NCBI GenBank assembly: GCA_033782935.1
Contig: JAWQEG010000286.1
Location: 1,315,501 to 1,379,500 of the forward strand
Reading direction: 5' to 3'
Origin: Petrolisthes cinctipes
Taxonomy: Eukaryota; Arthropoda; Malacostraca; Decapoda; Porcellanidae
DNA length: 64,000 bases
In this document: one piece after another, positions 1 to 10,343 of the stretch
Numbering within the stretch: position 1 is the stretch's first letter
Layout of the letters: the number at the start of each line of letters is the position of its first letter
Notes under the pieces: generated by a model
Database searches by the model: none
The model's input: only the letters and a program-made list of their open reading frames with translations
Told to the model about the DNA's origin: nothing
Translations under genes and position numbers: made by a program

Positions 1-76
1 AGGAGGGAGTGTTGAAACAGGGAGAACTGGAGACACTTCTGCAGTGGCCACCCCCTTGGGGGAGTTCCCGGAGGGA
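1..76 (+). mobile_element. 3' end of an RTE-like LINE (fragment, mirrored copy of 10285-10360)
   Basis: This stretch is the near-exact reverse complement of the 3' region of the LINE at 10259-13125, including the part encoding the RT C-terminal tail and the GGGAGTTCCCGGAGGGA end. The LINE coding strand here would be plus, running in from outside the window. It joins directly to the minisatellite at 77. Confidence 0.7.
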
Positions 77-1532
77 ATTATTAAATTTGTCATTATTAAA
101 TTTATCATTATTAATTGTCAGTATATTAAATTTGTCATTATTAAATTTGTCATTATTATATTTGTCAATATTTAATTTGTCATTATTAAATTTTTAATTT
201 TTAAATCTGACATTGTTCAATCTGTCATTATTAAATTTGTCAATATATTAAATTTGTCATTATTAATTGTCCATATATTAATTTTGTCGTTATTAAATTT
301 GTCATTAATAATTGTCAATATATTTAATTTGTCATTATTAAATTTGTCATTATTAAATTTGTTATTATTAAATTTGTCATTATTAAATTTGTCTTTATAA
401 AATTTGTCGTCATTAAATTTGTCATTATTAAATTTGTCATTAAATTTGTCATTATTAAATTTGTCAATATTAAATTTGTCATTATTAAATTTGTCATTAT
501 TAAATTTGTCATTATTAAATCTGTCATTATTAAATTTGTCATTATTAAATTTGTCATTATTAAATCTGTCATTATTAAATCCATCATTGTTAAATATGTC
601 ATTATTAAATTTGTCATTATTAATTGTCAATATATTAAATTTGTCATTATAAAATTTGTAATTTTAAAATTTGTCATTAATAAATTTGTCATTATTAAAT
701 TTGTCATTTTTAAAATTTGCCATTATAATATATGTAATTAAATTTGTCATTATTAAATTTGTCATTAATAATTTTGTCGTCATTAAATTTGTCATTATTA
801 AATTTGTCATTATTTAATTTGTCATTATTAAATTTATCATTAATAAATTTGTCATTATCAAATTTGTCATTATTAAATTTGTCATTCTTAAATTTGTCAT
901 TATTTAATTTGTCATTATTAAATTTATCATTAATAAATTTGTCATTATTAAATCTGTCATTATTAAATCAGTCATTATTAAATTTGTCATTATGAAATTT
1001 GTCATTATGAAATTTGTCAATATTAAATTTGTCATTAAATTTTTCATGATTAATTGTCAATATATTAAATATGTCATTATTAAATTTGTCATTATTAAAT
1101 TTGTCCTTTTTAAATTTGTCATTATTAAATCTGTCATTATTAAATCTGTCATTATTTAATTTGTCATTATTTAATTTGTCATTATTAAATTTGTCATTAT
1201 TATTTGTCATTATTAAATTAATCATTAACAAATTTGTCATTATTAAATCTGTCATTATCAAATCTGCCATTATTTAATTTGTCATTATTTAATTTGTCAT
1301 TATTAAATTTGTCATTATTAATTGTCATTATTAAATTTGTGAATATATTAAATTTGTTATTATTAAATTTGTTATTATTAAATCTGTCATTAAAAAATTT
1401 GTCATTATTAAATCTGTCATTATTAAATCTGTCATTATTAAATTTGTTATTATTTAGTTTGTCATTATAAATTTGTCATTATTTAATTTGTCATTATTAA
1501 ATTTGTCATTATTTAATTTGTCATTATTAAAT
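77..1532. repeat. AT-rich minisatellite, about 15-bp unit ATTATTAAATTTGTC
   Basis: Imperfect tandem copies of a 15-bp unit with variants (ATTAAATCTGTC, ATTAATTGTCAATAT). Because 15 is a multiple of three and the unit lacks stops in several frames, long artefactual reading frames such as repeated LLNLS or FNNDK occur on both strands. There is no sign of a gene. Confidence 0.95.
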
Positions 1533-1558
1533 GAGGCACCCCCTGCTGAAGCGAGGTA
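1533..1558 (+). repeat. Left terminal inverted repeat of the DUF7869 element
   Basis: GAGGCACCCCCTGCTGAAGC followed by GAGGTA. It matches the reverse complement of 4431-4456 except at positions 6, 10 and 11. Confidence 0.85.
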
Positions 1559-1575
1559 ACCGCCACTAATAAAAA

Positions 1576-1715
1576 CTCGAGAAAACAGCGTTTGAAGTTT
1601 CGCGCTCTCTCCGGTCACTGACCCCGCATGCCTCACTCCCGCTCTAGAGCGGGAGTGAGCTGCGTGCAGCGAGGGTCGCATACCTCGCTACGAACTGTCA
1701 AACGCTGTTTTCTCG
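1576..1715. repeat. Subterminal hairpin with perfect 28-bp palindrome
   Basis: 1632-1659 is a perfect palindrome centred on GCTCTAGAGC. Outside it, GAGAAAACAGCGTTTGA (about 1578) pairs with TCAAACGCTGTTTTCTC (about 1698), and an extra copy of the TIR motif (AGCGAGGTA) appears inverted near 1681-1690. It lies only about 75-160 bp inside the left TIR, a place where transposase-binding repeats are usual. Confidence 0.75.
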
Positions 1716-2106
1716 TCTGCTAGACTTTTGGAAATATTAGTAATATTAATAAGTTTTAACATTCTACTGCTTAATGTATATAAATGATAGGTACAGTTGT
1801 GGACAGGTACTCACCAGGTGTTGGCTTGAGGTGATGAGGTAGAATCCGAGTGTCGAGAGGCTGTACTAAGGCTAATGACCCTGACCCTTGTATAATGGTA
1901 GATTATTGGCACTTGTTATTATTCGCACTTATAATAATTGCATATTATTCTTATGTAGTGGTTATAATGACACATTATAATGACACCTGTTTGCACTTAA
2001 TAACTTATAACTTATAACTTATTTTTTATAACTTATCTATTTCATATATTTTTTTTCTATATTTTTTCTTTTTTCTTTTTTTTTCTATATTTTCTTTTAT
2101 TTTAGC

Positions 2107-4056
2107 TTATTGATAGTCGAAGAAGCCACGCTCACCCAGGTCTTCTTCCTCCTCAACCATATCACACGGGTTAGGGTCAGGGTCATCTACAGCCTCTGCC
2201 TCGGCATCGGAATTAGCCTCGGGATTATCTGTTTGCCCTAGGATTTTATCCCAGTACCGTCGGCGGATGAAGGGGGGCACCAGGTCACCGACAAGCACTT
2301 TCAAGTCTTCTAGCTTGGGTTTAGCCAGAGGGATGGGCTCAGTGTATTTCTGGGGAACAGCACACAGTCCAAGGTTGAAGGCTCTGTCTGCCCTCTCACC
2401 CATACCCTTTGCAACCCTCACGTGTTCCCCAGCATTATCGTCGAGGGTGACATAGTTTGAGTCACAGGAGTATCCAGATGGGTTGGTATGGGACAGAGTG
2501 AAATAACGCGAATCTATGAATCTTGTGCTTGTAGGGTTGTGCTTAGTACTGTATTTCTTGAGGCACTCATAGTTCAGGAAGTCTGTCTGCTCCATCCGGA
2601 CAACCTCAAAGGCCTTGGAGGGGTTACTGTCGGCTTGGGCCGTTCTTGTGTTTTTTATTATCTGGATGTGTTCATCTGGCGTGAACACATAGTTGGTCTT
2701 CCGCAGATTCTTCTCAATAAGGGCGAAGTCCCTGTCGGCAGCCATGTATGTGTGTGTAGCCAGGAAGTACACATGATGGATGTTCTTGAAGGGTCCGGTA
2801 TGTATCATAGAGAGGTAGAACAAAAGGAGGATATGATTCTTGTTCTGACCAGAACAGTTGTCAGAGAAAATGTAGATATCAGTGACCTGCCTGGATACGA
2901 ACTTGTCCACGAATTTGTTCAAACAGCTGGCAATCTCCACCGCCCCCCTTTTTGCTGTTATTTCGTCCCACACGAACATGTGAGCCTTGCCAGTCTTATA
3001 GTCATGGACATTAAAGTTGTATGTCCACATTTTCCTTTTATAGAAGGCAATACCAGTCGAAATCTTGGGTGTGGGGAGAGCCTGTTGTAAATCCATACAG
3101 ACGACCATGGTAGTGTCAGGTGTACTCCCAACCAACGTCTTTGGCATCCCGTACCCCTTCTGTGCCTTGGCCAGGTGTAGAGCATGACGTATTTCATTCG
3201 TCTTCCAGTCGTCTTCTGTAAGTGATGGATCCTTGGACCTGATGGCATAAACATCACATGACTTGCAGGTGTCCTGACGAGGTTTGTACAGTCTTATATG
3301 CGGAAAGTGGGCCTTCATTACATCGTCGTAGTAGTGCCAGGTGCACGGCACCTCACCTGGATACTTGTCAGCCAGCCATTCCTTGTAGAGGTCGTGCATC
3401 TGACTTCTGCTATAGATGTCGGTGTCGAGATAACGCGCATTAGGGCTGCTCTTCCTAGAATAGTGATTCGTTATAGTAGGAAATCCTTTTATGTGCTCCA
3501 AAATCTTTACTGTACGCTCCTCCGATATCTTGCCATGTAGTCCTACCTTGCCTCTCTGGTCCGGTATGAGTACATCTGTTGCTGTCTCACTAGCAAGGAC
3601 ACGGTCCACTCGAGCCTTGGAAATGCTATGAATGTTGGCAAACGCAGTCTTGCATAATGTAACCGGTATATTATTAACACTGACATGGTAGGCACGAGTA
3701 CAGTTTTTTTGTTTGTCAACAGCATCAGAGCGGCGGCGTTTCATAGACTTGGATGTTGTGTGTTTCTGGATATAAGCTGTCTGAATATCCCACTTCCCAC
3801 TCTTCCAAAAGTCATTGAAGATAACCTCAATATTTGCCTGTCCAACAAGGTCAAAACACCCCATACGGCAACCACATGGGGGCCCCACAGTACGCTCCGC
3901 CACCTCCTTCCCTGTATAGGCAGATGTGTATTGTTTACCTGAGTTACGTTTTTCTTTAGCCACAGTTTTCTTCCATTTCCGCTCGTCTCTGGGTCGTTTC
4001 CGGGAACCAGAGGGTGAAGCAAACTCTGGTCTCTCATGTCCTTCACCGTCAGCCAT
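2107..4056 (-). CDS. DUF7869-type protein, probable transposase
   Basis: Uninterrupted ORF of 649 residues starting at an ATG (MADGEGHE); the six residues upstream would need a GTG start. The N-terminus is basic (RKRPRDERKWKK) and holds PPCGCRMGCF, a possible metal-binding cysteine cluster. A middle block has DTCKSCD, another cysteine pair. The core resembles an RNase H-like DDE fold: CMDLQQALPTP, then WDEITAKRG, then IFSDNCSGQNKN, then HTYMAADRDFALIEK, giving candidate acidic residues in each. The C-terminus is strongly acidic (EAEAEAVDDPD, VEEEEDLGE). Proteins with this domain are common in arthropod and cnidarian genomes and usually carry no assigned function. Here the ORF fills a TIR-bounded element, so a transposase role is inferred, not shown. 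No frameshift or stop is seen, so the copy may be recent. Confidence 0.75.
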   Translation of the reverse strand: MADGEGHERPEFASPSGSRKRPRDERKWKKTVAKEKRNSGKQYTSAYTGKEVAERTVGPPCGCRMGCFDLVGQANIEVIFNDFWKSGKWDIQTAYIQKHTTSKSMKRRRSDAVDKQKNCTRAYHVSVNNIPVTLCKTAFANIHSISKARVDRVLASETATDVLIPDQRGKVGLHGKISEERTVKILEHIKGFPTITNHYSRKSSPNARYLDTDIYSRSQMHDLYKEWLADKYPGEVPCTWHYYDDVMKAHFPHIRLYKPRQDTCKSCDVYAIRSKDPSLTEDDWKTNEIRHALHLAKAQKGYGMPKTLVGSTPDTTMVVCMDLQQALPTPKISTGIAFYKRKMWTYNFNVHDYKTGKAHMFVWDEITAKRGAVEIASCLNKFVDKFVSRQVTDIYIFSDNCSGQNKNHILLLFYLSMIHTGPFKNIHHVYFLATHTYMAADRDFALIEKNLRKTNYVFTPDEHIQIIKNTRTAQADSNPSKAFEVVRMEQTDFLNYECLKKYSTKHNPTSTRFIDSRYFTLSHTNPSGYSCDSNYVTLDDNAGEHVRVAKGMGERADRAFNLGLCAVPQKYTEPIPLAKPKLEDLKVLVGDLVPPFIRRRYWDKILGQTDNPEANSDAEAEAVDDPDPNPCDMVEEEEDLGERGFFDYQ

Positions 4057-4430
4057 GATGCAGCACAAAAACACTTAAAATCCACGCAAAAAGTAGAGCA
4101 ACACAGAGTAACAGTGTTGAATATGGCGGCACGCGGGAATACTGAGGCTGGGCTGGCCAAGCCTGGCCAGTGATTGGCTGGCGGGCGATGACGCACCACC
4201 TCAGACACGGCCGCTGATTGGCCGCACCCTTCCCTCAGTCGCTTGCCTCGGTCCCGGTCGGAGATAAAAGTCGCGCGGCATAATGGTGAAAATCTGCTGG
4301 ATACAATTAGGAATATAGCCCTTAAGGACATTTCCAAGTCGATTTGAGGTAAACGACATATACCACGTGTAACAGCATGAATTTGCCTATATGATGCACG
4401 TGAAAACTCGGTTTCAATCCGACTGTCTCA
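4057..4430. promoter_or_regulatory. 5' flank of the DUF7869 ORF, GC-rich, no gene
   Basis: It contains CCAGTGATTGGCTGG and GCTGATTGGCCG (inverted CCAAT-type boxes) and GATAAAAGTCGCG, which could serve as promoter elements for the minus-strand ORF. This is inference from motifs only. Confidence 0.35.
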
Positions 4431-4456
4431 TACCTCGCTTCAGCATAGGGCGCCTC
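4431..4456 (-). repeat. Right terminal inverted repeat of the DUF7869 element
   Basis: Reverse complement reads GAGGCGCCCTATGCTGAAGC then GAGGTA, pairing with 1533-1558. It is followed by AAAT, the presumed target duplication. Confidence 0.85.
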
Positions 4457-4860
4457 AAATTTGTCATTATTTATTGTCATTATTAAATTTGTCAATATAT
4501 TAAATTTGTTATTATTAAATTTGTTATTATTAAATTTGTCGTTATTAAATTTGTCATTATTAAATCTGTCATTATTAAATCTTTCATTATTAAATTTGTC
4601 ATTATTAAATCTGTCATTATTAAATCTGTCATTATTAAATTTGTCATTATTAAATTTGTCATTAAATCTGTCATTATTAATTGTTATAATATTAAATCTG
4701 TCATTATTAAATTTGTCAATATATTAAATTTGTCAATATATTAAATTTGTCATTATTAAATTTGTCATTATTACATTTGTCATTATTAAATTTATCATTA
4801 TTATATTTGTTCATTATTAAATTTATCGTTTTTAAATTTGTCATTATTAATTGTCAATAT

Positions 4861-4862
<2 letters not shown>
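4457..4862. repeat. AT-rich minisatellite, continuation after the transposon
   Basis: Same 15-bp family as 77-1532; removing the transposon and one AAAT would rejoin the two tracts. Confidence 0.93.
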
Positions 4863-4917
<55 letters not shown>

Positions 4918-5198
4918 ATGTGTATGTGAGAGAGAGAAAGATAGAGAGAGATTGATGTGTGTATGTGAGAGAGAGACTGTGTGTGAGAGATAGATAGAGA
5001 GAGACTGTGTGTGTGTGAGAGAGAAATAAATTGTGTGAGAGAGAAAGATAGATTTCGTGTGTGTGTGAAAACGATAGACTGTGTGTGTGTGTGTGTAAAA
5101 ATATATATGATATTTTAAAAACAATTTGTAAATTAATAAATATATAAATAAATAAAGATTTAAAAATAGATTATTATTTGTCCCTCCCTTTCTTCTAT

Positions 5199-5265
<67 letters not shown>
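4863..5265. repeat. Microsatellite block: GA tracts, GT-rich tracts, then a pure CT tract
   Basis: Pure GA run at about 4864-4914, mixed GAGAGA/TGTGTG to about 5100, an AT-rich spacer, and a pure CT run at about 5201-5264. It is mirrored at 7177-7560 in the other palindrome arm. Confidence 0.95.
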
Positions 5266-5269
<4 letters not shown>

Positions 5270-5319
5270 GCTTAAATAATAATGTGTTTAAATTTCCTTA
5301 GTAAAAAAGAAATATATAA

Positions 5320-5625
5320 ATATTTATTAATTATCCCATGAAATAAATGGGTTTAATATTAATTATCCAATGAAATAAATGGGTTTAATATGAAATTATC
5401 CCATGAAATAAATGGGTATATCAATTATCCAATGAAATAAATGGGTTATTAATTATCCCATGAAATAAATGGGTTTAATATTAATTAATTATCCCATGAA
5501 ATAAATGGGTTATTAATTATCCCATAAAATAAATGGGTTTAATATTAATTAATTATCCCATGATATTAATTGGGTTAATATTAATAAATTATCCCATGAA
5601 ATAAATGGGTTTAATATTTATTAAT
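5320..5625. repeat. Tandem repeat of about 30 bp with internal CCCAT...ATGGG dyad
   Basis: About nine copies of ATTATCCCATGAAATAAATG GGTTTAAT with variants. Each unit can fold, because CCCAT pairs with ATGGG. The mirrored array at about 6945-7120 has about five copies. Confidence 0.9.
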
Positions 5626-5639
5626 AATTAATTAAGGTG

Positions 5640-6190
5640 TAAAGAAATAAGAAATAAATAATTCAGGTGTTGAAAAAATTATCATAAAAATAAACGAAAA
5701 AATAAAAGCGTCTGTTAAAATTATACCATTTTCTTTGATTAATAAACCTATGTAAATTGGTGTCAATATTGGAGCAACTTGATTCCTCCAAACTATTCCA
5801 GGCAACAGGGGAGAGAGAGAGATAGAGAGAATCTTGGTTCAAAATTAATCTTTGAATGGCAGTCCATAAACAAGGGTTACTGAGTTGTGTAACCCTCCCC
5901 CCAACCCCCCATCCCCCCTACATATACCCCCTCCTTCACATCCATGCCCCTACCCCCCCTAACACCATACCCTCCACCCCACTCCCCTACCCCCCCACCT
6001 TGAGAGAGAGAGAAAGAGAGAATTCTGAGGCCAAATTTTTTTCCTTCAATAGCAATTCATAAACAGGGTTACTGAGTTGTCTTACCCTCCCCCCTACCCC
6101 CCATCCCCCTATACATACCCCCTCCCTCACATCCATGCCCCTACCCCACCTAACATAATACCTCTCACCCCGCTTCCCTACCCCATCCCT
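5640..6190. repeat. Inner left arm of the palindrome, no gene
   Basis: Non-repetitive sequence with polypyrimidine CCCCCTACCCC tracts and GA tracts. It contains AACAGGGTTACTGAGTTGT twice (about 5868 and 6060). Both are mirrored in the right arm. Confidence 0.8.
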
Positions 6191-6420
6191 TGATTATTGT
6201 ATAATGACACCAACCACCAGCTTCGAATGAACCAGCTTTGAATGTGTGAATCAGCTTCGAATGAATCAACTTGGTGAACCATTTTATAGGGGGTGTAGGG
6301 AAGGGTTTGGGTTGGGTGGTTGGGGAGGTATGGGGGGAGAGAGACAGAATGAGTTGATGTTGGTGTTAATTCGAAGCTGGTTTACTCATTCGAACCTACC
6401 ACCCCCCCTCCACGTCTTAG
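6191..6420. other. Loop region of the palindrome, no gene recognised
   Basis: The TTCGAATGAA / AGCTTCGAA motif occurs several times (about 6222, 6236, 6255, 6370, 6388) in both orientations, so the loop itself keeps weak dyad symmetry. Confidence 0.5.
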
Positions 6421-7145
6421 GGTGGTAGAGACATGGGTGTTAGGGAGGGGGTATGAGTAGAGTGGTTGGGGGGTAGGGGGGAGGGTAAGACAACTCAGTA
6501 ACCATTGTTATGAAGTGCTATTGAAAGGAAACATTTTGGCCCCAGAATTCTCTCTCTTTCTCTCTCTCTCAAGGGGGGGTATGGGTGGGGTTTGGGGGTT
6601 ATGGTGTTACGGGGGGTAGGGACATGGGTGGGAGGGAGGGGGTATGTGTAGGGGGAATGGGGGGTTGGGGGGAGGGTTACACAACTCAGTAACCCCTGTT
6701 TATGGACTGCCATTCAAAAATTAATTTTGAACCAAGATTCTCTCTATCTCTCTCTCTCCTGTTGCCTGGAATAGTTAGGAGGAATCAAGTTGCTCCAATA
6801 TTGACACCAATTTACATAGGTTTATTAATCAAAGAAAATGGTATAATTTTAGCAGACTCTTTTATTATTTCGTTTTTTTTTATGATAATTATTTCAACAA
6901 ATTAATTGTTATTTTTATTTCTTTACACCTTAATTAATTATTGATAAATATTAAACCCATTTATTTCATGGGATAATTAATATTAAACTCATTTATTTCA
7001 TGGGATAATTAATATTAAACCCCTTTATTTCATGGGATAATTAATTAATATTAAACCCATTTATTCCATGGGATAATTAATTAATATTAAACCCATTTAT
7101 TTCATGGGATAATTAATTAATATTTATATATTTCTTTTTTACTAA
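6421..7145. repeat. Inner right arm of the palindrome, no gene
   Basis: Reverse complement of about 5281-6190 with small differences, including the CCCAT...ATGGG tandem array (about 6945-7120). Confidence 0.85.
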
Positions 7146-7173
7146 GGAAAGTTAAACACATTATTATTTAAGC

Positions 7174-7176
<3 letters not shown>

Positions 7177-7236
<60 letters not shown>

Positions 7237-7560
7237 ATAGAAGAAAAGGAGGGACAAATAATAATCTATTTTTAAATCTTTATTTATTTATATTTTTATT
7301 AATTTACAATTTTTTTATAATATCATATATATTTTTACACACACACAGTCTATCGCTTTCACAGACACACGAAATCTATCTTTCTCTCTCACACAATTTA
7401 TTTCTCTCTCTCTATCTATCTCTCACACACAGTCTCTCTCTATCTATCTCTCACACACAGTCTCTCTCTCACATACACACATCAATCTCTCTCTTTCTCT
7501 CTCTCACATACACATTAATCTCTCTCTCCCTTTATTACACACACAGTCTCTCTCACATAC
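7177..7560. repeat. Microsatellite block (GA run, then CT/CA-rich)
   Basis: Pure GA run at about 7179-7231 and CT/CACACA tracts from about 7335 to 7560, mirroring 4863-5265. Confidence 0.93.
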
Positions 7561-7835
7561 ACACACATTAATATTGACAATTAATAATGACAAATTTAAT
7601 ATAGATAAATTTAATAATGACAAATATAATAATGATAAGTTTAATAATGACAAATTTAATAATGACAAATTTAATATTGATAAATTTAATAATGACAAAT
7701 TTACTTATGACCAATTCAATAATGACAAATTTAATATATTGACAATTAAATAATGACAAATTAAATAATGACAAATTTAATAATGACAAATTAAATAATG
7801 ACAAATTTAATAATGACAAACTAAATAATAACAAT
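7561..7835. repeat. AT-rich minisatellite, right arm, inverted orientation
   Basis: Units read AATTTAATAATGACA, the reverse complement of the left-arm unit. Confidence 0.93.
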
Positions 7836-7920
7836 GGTGGTGAAATCACACTGGCGTGATGATCATAAACGGTGAATAAAACCCACTCTTGTTGACGGAA
7901 ATAATATGTTAATCCAAACA

Positions 7921-7949
7921 GTTTCGGTGGACACTGCCACCATCTTCAG
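7921..7949 (-). ncRNA. Hammerhead-ribozyme-like motif of the PLE, probably decayed
   Basis: The minus strand reads CTGAAGA, then a GGTGG/CCACC stem with a short loop, then GAAAC. This is the core order of a type I hammerhead (CUGANGA, stem II, GAAA). The expected GUC cleavage triplet next to GAAAC is replaced by a CTG-like sequence, so activity is doubtful. Hammerheads are known in the terminal repeats of Penelope-like elements. Confidence 0.6.
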
Positions 7950-8074
7950 TGGTCTAGCGAGAAGTAAGGAATGACATAGATAGTACATAGGTATGAACTT
8001 ATATACAGTTTGTGGAGGGGGGAGGGAAGGAGGTGTCAGTGGGATGGGGTAGAAGGAGGTGTCGGTGTAATTTG

Positions 8075-8827
8075 TTCATTCATTACTATTCGTATCATCA
8101 TTCGGCCACAAAATTGTCTGTCATCTCATTCATGTTCCTTAGAGCCCTCAGAATTTGCAGTCCAGAGCATATACATGAAGAAAATCAGCTGATTTGGAAA
8201 ATCTTTCAAAATTTAAAATACCCCCCTTGGTTCATAAAAAAAGCCTACCTTAAAGCAAGGCAATCTCACTATGCTCCAAAAAACCCCACCACACAAATGA
8301 AACGTTTTCTCACATTGCCTTACATCTCTGATTTGAGTATGGTGAGGTCTATTTGTCACACAAGTGATGTAAATATAGCCTTTAAATACACCTCAACTAT
8401 TAAATCAAAGTTAGTAAAAAACAAATTTAGAACCCCGACAGAAGCAGGGATATATAAAATTCCATGCAAATATTGTGAACTAGTTTACATAGGAGAGACT
8501 GGCCGAAACCTAGAAACTAGAATTAAGGAACATAAATATCCCACTAAGACGTGTAATTTAAACAATGCTATTTTTAACCATGTTTGTAATGCCAATCATA
8601 GAATTGATTGGCAAGGTAGCCATCTGATGTATAAAAGCAACGACTTTAGAAAACGTAAGATAATCGAATCAATGTGCATTGAAAAATACCGCAATTTCAA
8701 CCTTAGTTATGGTATGTATAAATTAGACCCAATAATGAGATCCTTGGTAGAAATGTCCCTTCCCTCACCACACACACCTCACCTCACCTTACCTCACCCA
8801 CACCTAGGTGACGCCCAAGGGGATTAA
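8075..8827 (+). pseudogene. PLE reverse transcriptase C-terminus plus GIY-YIG endonuclease (5'-truncated)
   Basis: About 250 residues align by eye with the C-terminal half of the second PLE ORF at 19877-20863 (shared LRALRICSP, FIKKAYLKAR-like and VNIAFKYTS-type blocks). The nuclease signature is clear: GIYKIPCKYCELVYIGETGR, then R and E (TRIKEH), with the CX2C insertion typical of PLE nucleases. The RT catalytic core is missing, so it cannot transpose on its own. The open frame extends upstream to 8012, but that part lies in the inverted 3' flank and is not PLE protein. It is cytosine-poor and AT-rich like its surroundings. Confidence 0.8.
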
Positions 8828-8944
8828 CACGTGACCTGCCCTCACCGACACCTCCTTCTACCCCATCCCACTGACACCTCCTTCCCTCCCCCCTCCACAA
8901 ACTGTATATAAGTTCATACCTATGTACTATCTATGTCATTCCTT

Positions 8945-10258
8945 AAATAATAACAAATTTAATAATGACAAATTTAATAATGACAGATTTAATAATGACA
9001 GATTTATTAATGACAGATTTATTAATGACAGATTTAATAATGACAGATTTAATAATGACAAATTTAATAATGACAGATTTAATAATGACAAATTTAATAA
9101 TGACAAATTAAATAATGACAAATTTAATAATGACAAATTTAATGACGACAATTAATAATGACAAATTTAATAATGACAAATTAAATAATGACAAATTAAA
9201 TAATGACAGATTTAATAATGACAGATTTAATAATGACATATTTAATAATGACAAAAAATTAAAAATGACAAAGTTAATAATGACAAATTTAATAATGACA
9301 AATTTAATATATTGAAAATTAATCATGAAAAATTTAATAATGACAAATTTAATAACGGAAAATTTAATAATGACAAATTTAATAATGACAAATTTAATAA
9401 TGACAAATTTCATAATAACAAATTTCATAATGACAAATTTAATAATGACTGATTTAATAATGACAGATTTAATAATGACAAATTTAATAATGATAAATTT
9501 AATAATGACAAATTAAATAATGACAAATTTAATAATGACAAATTTAATGACGACAAAATTATTAATGACAAATTTAATAATGACATTTAATGACATATAT
9601 TATAATGGCAAATTTTAAAATGACAAATTTATTAATGACAAATTTTATAATGACAAATTAATATATAGACAATTAATAATGACAAATTTAATAATGACAA
9701 ATTTACTATATTGACAATTAATAATAACAAATTTAATAATGACAGATTTAATAATGATAAATTTAATAATGACAAATTTAATAATGACAAATTTAATAAT
9801 GACAAATTTTATAATGACAAATTTAATAATGACAAATTTAATAATGACAAATTTAATAATGACAAATTTAATAATGACAAATTTAATAATGACAAATTTA
9901 ATAATGACAAATTTAATATATTGACAATTATTAATGACAAATTTAATAACGACAAAATTAATATATGGACAATTAATAATGACAAATTTAATATATTGAC
10001 AAATTTAATAATGACAGATTTAACAATGTCAGATTTAATAATGACAAATTTAATAATGACAAATTAAATAATGACAAATATAATAATGACAAATTTAATA
10101 ATGACAAATTTAATATACTGACAATTAATAATGACAAATTTAATATTGACAAATTTAATATATTGACAATTAATAATGACAAATTTAATAATGACAAATT
10201 AAATAATGACAAATATAATAATGACAGATTTAATAATGACATATTTAATCTATCTATC
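8945..10258. repeat. AT-rich minisatellite, right arm, outer tract
   Basis: AATTTAATAATGACA units, the mirror of 77-1532. It ends in a short TCTA tetranucleotide run (about 10248-10266) that abuts the LINE 3' end. Confidence 0.94.
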
Positions 10259-10343
10259 TATCTATAGCTCTGACTCCTCGTTCCCTCCGGGAACTCACCC
10301 CAAGGGGGTGGCCACGGCAGAAGTGTCTCCAGTTCTCCCTGTT

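Larger units (their letters stand above)
1533..4456 (-). mobile_element. DNA transposon encoding a DUF7869-type protein, with TIRs and 4-bp TSD
   Basis: The element is bounded by 26-bp terminal inverted repeats (1533-1558 and 4431-4456, 23 of 26 matching) that start GAGGC and share GCTGAAGCGAGGTA. It sits inside the minisatellite and is flanked by AAAT on both sides (1529-1532 and 4457-4460), a likely 4-bp target duplication. It has one long ORF on the minus strand. The corresponding place in the opposite palindrome arm has no such element. GC content rises abruptly at both ends. The superfamily is not assigned; the pairing of a DUF7869 ORF with TIRs suggests the ORF is its transposase. Confidence 0.85.
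7836..8944 (+). mobile_element. Rearranged Penelope-like element (PLE) with two 3' ends head to head
   Basis: The plus strand from about 8075 encodes the C-terminal part of a PLE protein with its GIY-YIG nuclease. Its 3' flank (about 8842-8944) is repeated in inverted orientation at about 7963-8065, and that minus-strand copy runs on through a hammerhead-like motif to about 7846. The piece is thus a minus-strand 3' end fused to a plus-strand ORF and 3' end. TAAATAATAACAA occurs at both borders (about 7826 and 8943), either a target duplication or the minisatellite itself. It is present only in the right arm of the large palindrome. Confidence 0.8.

Noticed and set aside
77..1532. Repeated LLNLS and FNNDK reading frames as a possible low-complexity protein
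   Set aside because: The 15-bp minisatellite keeps frames open on both strands; there are no start context, splice sites or non-repetitive coding sequence.
4801..5124. Minus-strand ORF with SLSLSLSL and HTHT runs
   Set aside because: Translation of GA/GT microsatellites only.
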